DNA of 64,000 nucleotides, taken from contig CM055823.1 in the NCBI GenBank assembly GCA_029582265.1, forward strand, positions 20,022,827 to 20,086,826, written 5' to 3'. Source of the stretch: Zoroaster sp. YZ-2022 (Eukaryota; Echinodermata; Asteroidea; Forcipulatida; Zoroasteridae). The stretch's first letter is position 1. Every line of letters begins with the position of its first letter. The notes beneath the pieces were generated by a model. It did not search any database. It saw nothing but the letters and a program-made list of their open reading frames with translations, and had not been told where the DNA came from. Positions 57,783 through 64,000 of this stretch are shown here, piece after piece. The translations under genes and the position numbers were made by a program.

Positions 57783-59381
57783 CAGGCCTCCCAGTGCCTC
57801 ATCTACCAAATATAAAAAAAAATTTAAAGGTAAAAGTAAAATACAGGTTATTTATAGGTTTACCAAATGCCAAAATATAGGTTTTTATAGGTTATTTCTT
57901 GTGATTATGCAGTGTTAATAACAAGTTTATGGTTCTTGAAGTTGATGGTGAGTTTTGTTTTGATACAAATAAAGTGGCGAACTATATCAACAAGTTCTAC
58001 ACTACAGTTGCCTCTGATTTGGTGGATAAACTGCCCTGTGCCAAAAATATCTTTGGTACTGAATCTAGAACCTTCATGGATTACTATGAAAGCAAAGGTG
58101 TTACTCCTGATTGCCTTAAGCTTTCTGCTGTAACTACTGATTTCGTGTATAAAGAATTATACTCAAATTAAATTCTTATAAGAGTACAGATCCAGATAAT
58201 ATACCAGTCAAATTCCTTAAAGATGGTGCTAATGTACTAAGACACCCAATTTCATTCATCATTAATTTGTCCATTTCCAGTAACACTGTTCCCATTGAAC
58301 TGAAGTTTGCTATTATTTAAAAAAAAAATAGCAGATCGGATGTTGGCAATTACAGACCGGTCAGTGTACTAAGTGCAATATCTAAACTTTTGGAAAGAGC
58401 TGTGTATACAATCAATTGGAAAAATATCTCACTGATGGGTCATTCCGTGTCAAATCACCTAAATTTTCAACATCTCCCCTGGTGACCCCCTCAGATTTGG
58501 CTGAAAAAAAATTGAAAACATAGCTTCATCCTTCAAACTCAGACAAACAAAATTTCAGAGCCAAATTCCAAGTGGATTGGGATTTACGGCCCTCCAAAAG
58601 GGGCGTGTCACCTCCCTTTTTGACAAATGCAAATGTTGCCTACACTTTTACACCAATTTCATACTAATTTGAAAAAGATATGAATCTGTTACATGTACAT
58701 GTATTCAATCAGATTCACATCATGGATTGAACTGCTTTCTCATTTTCTTTGTATAGGCTTCTCATAACCAGCAATGATCTCTCACATTGAAAACTATAAT
58801 ATTACATTATGCATTGAAATAATGTTAAGTTCATGATATGTGTAATGTACAGTACAAGGGACAAAGCAGTATGCTACTAGAAAGAAGCTAAAAGACTGGA
58901 AACGCTACGGTGCATACATGATTTTGCCTTGACAAAATACATGTATGCAAGTCCCCTCAGTTTACATCATTGGGGATTGTAATCGATGAAGTGATTGATT
59001 TATACTCGCATGTAATTCTTCTTGCACTCTTCCATCAAAATCAGTGTTACTGCAGTATGATGTCCAGCATGTATGTGCATGTTGTGGACTGTCTGAGATA
59101 CAACAATAGAAGCTATGTAAGATGCCTGGATCTGAAACACTTAAGAAAATCTACAGAGCGGTACACGTGTTACAGTTTGGCTACAATTTTGGCTTCATCT
59201 CTTTATACTTAGGAAGTAATTTTTCTTCAAAGCCATGAGGATTTTATGAGGAAGTTGAAAATGTGTTGCAGGAGATTAAAAAATACAAGTTTTTATAGGT
59301 TAATATAGTTTTTTGGGGGAAATAAAGGTTCCCATTTTGAAATGTTTTTTATAGGTTTTATGGGTTTCGCTGGGAGGCCTG
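57783..59381. mobile_element. 1.6-kb DNA transposon with 12-bp TIRs and 6-bp TSD
   Basis: The ends are perfect inverted repeats, CAGGCCTCCCAG at 57783-57794 and CTGGGAGGCCTG at 59370-59381. They are flanked by CCTTTA at 57777-57782 and again at 59382-59387. Subterminal TTTATAGGTT words occur on both sides. It has no transposase. It carries a LINE reverse-transcriptase fragment and an unassigned middle beginning GGGTCATTCCGTGTCAAATC. The 6-bp duplication does not match the common 8-bp hAT or TA/TTAA types, so its superfamily is open. Confidence 0.75.
57925..58437 (+). pseudogene. LINE reverse-transcriptase N-terminal fragment (CR1/L2/jockey-like)
   Basis: The first frame reads LEVDGEFCFDTNKVANYINK and FYTTVASDLVDKLP, the pre-RT segment with the ANxxNxFYTTVA phrase. 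After shifts come PDNIPVKFLKDGA, PISFIINLSISSNTVP and, past an A-run, RSDVGNYRPVSVLSAISKLL followed by ERAV. These are reverse-transcriptase blocks 1 and 2. The catalytic YxDD region is absent: the homology ends at about 58437, where unrelated sequence begins. It lies within the 57783-59381 element. Confidence 0.7.
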
Positions 59382-59387
59382 CCTTTA

Positions 59388-60118
59388 ATAAGATGTCACG
59401 GTTTCTTCTGGCTCTGCAAAAAATAAATAATTAAATAATTATACAAATATAAAAAATGTGACAAGAATTTCATTTTAATAGATTCAGTGTTGCGTAGACT
59501 GTCATAGCATAATGATTTTAACCAATTACATGTACATCAATTTAGCACATTACATACATGTCTTCATCTTTATAATTATTATTATAACTGCAAGATGATA
59601 AAATACTTTTTTGAAATTGCTTAAAGGAAAATCAACAACATATACTTGGTGTTAAGTTGGTACAGTTATCAATCAATCAAGTGCTTTCATTTAGGAGAAT
59701 TCACAAAATGTGTTGTGTTCCAATGTTGCACCTTCTCTTTCTCAAGGAAATTCTCTAAAAGGGAAAACACTAACATTTTTAAATTCCTGGTAATTTTCAT
59801 TGGGGAAAATACCAATACCATTTTGTACAAAATGACATCATAAATTAAGATAAACTAATTATTTCTTGTGCTTTGGAACTGTTCAAATCACTTGTTGATT
59901 CATTTTGACTTAACTGAAACAAATAAATTTGGTGCAAATACCTGATACAGTTCCAGCAGGACTTAAAAAGAGCATTATTGATAAGTATAGGATATCCAAT
60001 GAAAGAAATATAATTACCATTATTGTCTGCCTTTCTGAGTGAATCTAGCATATTAAGAATCTATCTTATCCGCAATGTGCTTTCTTGAGAATTTCTGACA
60101 ACAGTCAACATCGCCCTA
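59388..60118 (-). other. Weak candidate exons, no confident gene
   Basis: A minus-strand segment after ATTTTTTGCAG at about 59413 reads AGCCAGAAGAAACCGTGACA and runs to the transposon edge. Another after TTGTCTTTAG at about 60113 ends at a GGTAATTA donor near 60020. Every frame of the second contains a stop, though MLDSLRKADNN is open at its end. Possibly untranslated or decayed exons of the same gene as 55698-57301. Confidence 0.25.
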
Positions 60119-60510
60119 AAGACAAGAAATTCAGAAATAATGTAGAACATTAATCAATTGAAAGCAATGAGTATCAAAATAATAGTTGGCTCTGATGACC
60201 CAGCTGATGATGATGAGGTCCAAGAGTTTTATTGTGCATGCATATATTGTGCAGACAAATGGCACATCATTTTGACAACTAGAGCTGCTTGGTACACCCG
60301 TACATCATAACATGGATAAATAGATTAAATGCCTAAACCTTGCTTTAAACTATGGTCAGAAGCTTCAATAATTTCTATTTCCTCATGTTCATGAAAAGCA
60401 TTATTGCATGCTCAGATTCAAGCTCTGCCAGCCTCAAGTTGGGTAAAGATCGACCCAATGCTGAGATAAAATGAAGTTAAAGAGTACCTAACTATAATAA
60501 TAATAATAAT

Positions 60511-62149
60511 TAGACATTTAGTGTTTGTCCTATATGGACGAACACAAGGCTGTTCAGTTGTTGGATTATGATTGTTATGATGCGACCCTCAACCTAAGTT
60601 GTATGCCTAACCCTGATCTTGACACTTATGATACACAAAGTCAATCTATTAAGACTCACGATCTCTTCGCTGAGAACAATGAGTATGCACTTTTAAAACC
60701 GGCCACTTGAGGGCGCTATACGTGAGTGAATCTATATTTTTTAAGACTTTGGACCTCATATTTGATATCTGACGCACAAACTTCAGAAAAATCTTAATTA
60801 CATCGTTTTTGTACCCTAAAATATTGATTTTTATTCAGACTACCTGTTGAACCGGAAGTAGGGGTCAATATGGGGTCATTCTTTTGATGAACTATAACAC
60901 AGATAAAATTCGAGAATATGCCACAATGATTATCAATTTCTGGCATGTGGTTCAGAAGATATGAATTTTTGACGTAATACAGTCTAAAAACAATGACCCA
61001 GAAAGGGTCGGGTCATACCCAACCCGGAATCACAGCTACCTGTTAGGATACTGTTATATGCTGGGCGTTGTCCTCAGTAACCATGTGCGATTTAATTTCT
61101 GAAGTCCCAGTTTGTTACTAACCCAGCGAACACGCTCTGCCAAGTGCCGTCCTGGAGGATAGTCGTGTTGGCAACTTGGGTGCCGGCTGTCGTCTCTCGT
61201 CAGTTAGGAATGGAGCCTTGTCGGAGGACTCTGTCTATATAGGGGAGTCACATGGCGAGGATGTAGACTGATGTGGGGACTGGGGGTCTCTTGGAGTTGG
61301 GGGTGTAGTCTGTAAATGAAAAAAAAAAAACACTTCCTTGTTACAATGTTAAAATTCTAATAGAGTATCCTAAAATAAAATTACAATGCTATTTTTGTAG
61401 ATATGTTCACACTTGAAAATGTATGCTCACTGCTCTCCATTTAATGTTATACGCTGAAAGGAGTTTGTTTGAAATTTTAAATTTGGTTATGTTGATCACG
61501 CAAGGTTTCTGCCCAAATGAAATTACTCTGAGTCTGAGTGAAGATTTTTTGAGAAAACAAAAATTACAAAATACGGTTTAGTATTAGTAATTCGAAAATA
61601 GCGGAATTCATGCTCAATTCCCTATAACCAATCTTCCCAAGCCTTCCCGGTTGATATCTGATCGTCGGAGTTAGTGAATGGTTCAGTTTTCAAAGTTCTT
61701 GTTTCAGTTACGGTTGACAGTCACTGCTACTGGTTGTTCCGATATATTGCTACTGGTTAACCTAACGATGTGTACATTGCTGCACTTACAATGGGACTTA
61801 ACGTTACGAAAATGTCCGGCCCTCTTTTACTATTTTCCGTTTTGCTAGAAATGTATGCTATCATATGAAAAGAATGCTCACCGGTTACAGTTCAAATCAG
61901 CTTATCATCCTCGTCGCCAATGTAATGGACACATTGTAATTATCAAAATGAAAGGAATCGGACGCACTCTGCTTTCATGTCATTTACTGAGGAATGCAAT
62001 AACTACACAACGTGTGTACTGACTATAGGGAGCTATGTATTATTATTGCGTTCAGACATCGTCGTTTAATTAGACTCGGTAACAAGTCGAATGTCATATC
62101 TGCGTGTGTATTATGTACAAAGACATAGGACTAGGAGAATAATGACGAA
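60511..62149 (+). repeat. Large tandem unit, copy 1
   Basis: It begins TAGACATTTAGTGTTTGTCC at 60511. A head of about 190 bp is followed by a copy-specific stretch (about 60700-61330) and then a body of about 790 bp (from GTTACAATGTTAAAATTCTA at about 61340) shared with the next copies. Confidence 0.85.
60525..60710 (+). CDS. Short ORF at the head of the repeat unit, longest in copy 1
   Basis: An open frame with SYMDEHKAVQLLDYDCYDAT, then LNLSCMPNPDLDTYDTQSQS, ending FAENNEYALLKPAT. Copies 2 and 3 (62164 and 63551) keep the first 50 or so codons with M-to-R and Y-to-C changes and two synonymous differences, then lose the frame through small deletions and stop soon after. The in-frame part is acidic and polar with no recognised domain. 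An exon is possible (preceded by ACATTTAG), but no partner exon is identified. ATG at 60531-60533 is the only start nearby. Confidence 0.35.
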   Translation: MSYMDEHKAVQLLDYDCYDATLNLSCMPNPDLDTYDTQSQSIKTHDLFAENNEYALLKPAT

Positions 62150-63536
62150 CTAGACATTTAGTGTTTGTCCTATATGGACGAACACAAGGCTGTTCAGTTG
62201 TTGGATTATGATTGTTATGACGCGACCCTCAACCTCAGTTGTAGGCCTAACCCTGATCTTGACACTTGTGATACACAAAGTCAATCTATTAACTCACGAT
62301 ATTCGCTGAGAACAATGCTTTATTTGTTACAATGTTAAAATTCTAATAGAGTATCCTAAAATAAAATTACAATGCTATTTTTGTAGATATGTTCACACTT
62401 GAAAATGTATGCTCACTGCTCTCCATTTAATGCTATACGCTGAAAGGAGTTTGTTTGAAATTTGAAATTTGGTTATGTTGATCACGCAAGGTTTCTGCCC
62501 AAATGAAATTACTCTGAGTGAAGATTTTTTGAGAAAACAAAAATTACAAAATACGGTTTAGTATTAGTAATTAAAGAAAATAGCGAATTCATGCTCAATT
62601 CCTATAACCAATCTTCCCAAGCCTTCCCGGTTGATATCTGATCGTCGGAGTTAGTGAATGGTTCAGTTTTCAAAGTCCTTGTTTCAGTTACGGTCGACAG
62701 TCACTGCTACTGGTTGTTCCGATATATTGCTACTGGTTAACCTAACGATGTGTATATTGCTGGACTTACACTATATGGGACTTAACGTTACGAAAATGTC
62801 CGGCCCTCTTTTACTATTTTCCGTTTTGCTAGAAATGTATGCTATCATATGAAAAGAATGCTCACCGGTTACAGTTCAAATCAGCTTATCATCCTCGTCG
62901 CCAATGTAATGGACACATTGTAATTATCAAAATGAAAGGAATCGGACGCACTCTGCTTTCATGTCATTTACTGAGGAATGCAATAACTACACAACGTGTG
63001 TACTGTCTATAGGAGCTATGTATTATTATTGCGTTCAGACATCGTCGTTTAATTAGACTCGGTAACAAGTCGAATGTCATACCTGCGTGTGTATTCTGTA
63101 CAAGATATAGGAGAATAATGACGAATAATGACGTGACTTGGTCACATAGTCCATGTGTTTTGTACACAGATACAAAACGCGCTATAAATGATGTCATGAT
63201 GACGTCACAAGACATTCTGAGCCAATAGGCACATCTACAGTACCCCACAAATGTATAACTGAAAAAAGTTTGATGAACGGGTGTATACTTCTTGAGATAT
63301 GCTGTCCACAAGATTGCCTAATTAAATATTCACGTGCTTGTAATTGTCTCAATTAATTAAGAATCCTAGTCAAATTAATTTAGAATCTAAGTGAAGACAT
63401 AAGCTTCCATATGCTATATGATTTATATACTTATGATGATTGAAAGAAGGACATTTGGTGGTCAGAAAAGTCACATGTTAAGTCAATGGGGTTTGGAGGT
63501 AAAGAAAGAATAATAATGCATAATAAAAAATAAAAA
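62150..63536 (+). repeat. Large tandem unit, copy 2 (1,387 bp)
   Basis: Head (62150-62325) and body (62325 to about 63115) are over 95% alike by eye to copy 1, but the 630-bp copy-1 insert between them is absent. A different stretch (about 63120-63536) follows the body. Confidence 0.88.
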
Positions 63537-64000
63537 CTAGACATTTAGTGTTTGTCCTATATGGACGAACACAAGGCTGTTCAGTTGTTGGATTATGATT
63601 GTTATGACGCGACCCTCAACCTCAGTTGTAGGCCTAACCCTGATCTTGACACTTGTGATACACAAAGTCAATCTATTAACTCACGATATTCGCTGAGAAC
63701 AATGCTTTATTTGTTACAATGTTAAAATTCTAATAGAGTATCCTAAAATAAAATTACAATGCTATTTTTGTAGATATGTTCACACTTGAAAATGTGTGCT
63801 CACTGCTCTCCATTTAATGCTATACGCTGAAAGGAGTTTGTTTGAAATTTTAAATTTGGTTATGTTGATCACGCAAGGTTTCTGCCCAAATGAAATTACT
63901 CTGAGTGAAGATTTTTTGAGAAAACAAAAATTACAAAATACGGTTTAGTATTAGTAATTCGAAAATAGCGGAATTCATGCTCAATTCCCTATAACCAATC
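63537..64000 (+). repeat. Large tandem unit, copy 3 (runs off the window)
   Basis: The head and the first 300 bp of the body are almost identical to copy 2, including the same frame-breaking deletions. Copies 2 and 3 therefore share a more recent duplication than either does with copy 1. Confidence 0.88.

Overview
This is a eukaryotic, gene-poor window from the genome of an invertebrate animal, most likely a marine deuterostome such as an echinoderm. It has single short exons with GT-AG borders, no bacterial-style operons, many TIR-bearing nonautonomous DNA elements, several LINE types, a DIRS-like gag, a Polinton, and a Ty3/Gypsy element whose integrase lies upstream of the reverse transcriptase. 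That last order defines the Gmr1 group, described from deuterostomes. The exact species cannot be read from the sequence. Two 500-N gaps (10971-11470 and 29514-30013) look like nominal scaffold gaps, and sequence identity changes across both.

Layout. 1-10 kb: DNA-transposon debris. It includes a 962-bp element with 22-bp perfect TIRs (221-1182), a TA-flanked MITE (2345-2637), decayed modular repeats (4930-5950 and 6870-7735), and a TIR element built of ACGTTGGCC motifs (7801-9401) that carries a second TA-flanked MITE (8319-9030). 9.5-11 kb: a broken DIRS-like gag. 11.5-21 kb: two tandem satellites, A (about 245 bp) and B (about 295 bp, about 24 copies), ending in an inverted B copy. 21-28 kb: tRNA-like tandem units, the 3' end of a LINE, a MITE, a frameshifted flavin amine oxidase fragment, a minisatellite, and a second satellite A array with an inversion inside it.

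28-35 kb: virus-like material. A GC-rich, frameshifted N-terminal polB relic and a small zinc-ribbon ORF lie left of the second gap. Right of it is an AT-rich Polinton/adintovirus-type segment with the polB C-terminus, integrase, small virion-type ORFs, packaging ATPase and the C-terminal part of the major capsid protein. It is inactive as read: there is a TAG inside the integrase, a TAA inside a small basic ORF, and the capsid gene is cut off near a TTA microsatellite.

35-47 kb: a 2-kb TTAA-flanked element with long TIRs, LINE fragments of two kinds, a leucine-rich-repeat exon of exactly 72 nt with decayed relatives nearby, a tRNA-Leu-like SINE, and a candidate two-exon ORF next to a solo-looking LTR. 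47-54 kb: an intact 1.5k-residue Gmr1-like gag-pol on the minus strand, with one LTR visible at its 3' side and a 73-bp x 22 tandem array where the 5' LTR would be expected. 54-60 kb: sparse candidate exons of an unidentified minus-strand host gene, plus a 1.6-kb TIR element with a 6-bp target duplication that holds a LINE reverse-transcriptase fragment. 60.5-64 kb: a large unit repeated about 2.3 times, starting with a short ORF that is longest in the first copy.

No complete host gene is present. The only full-length undamaged coding sequence is the Gmr1-like gag-pol.
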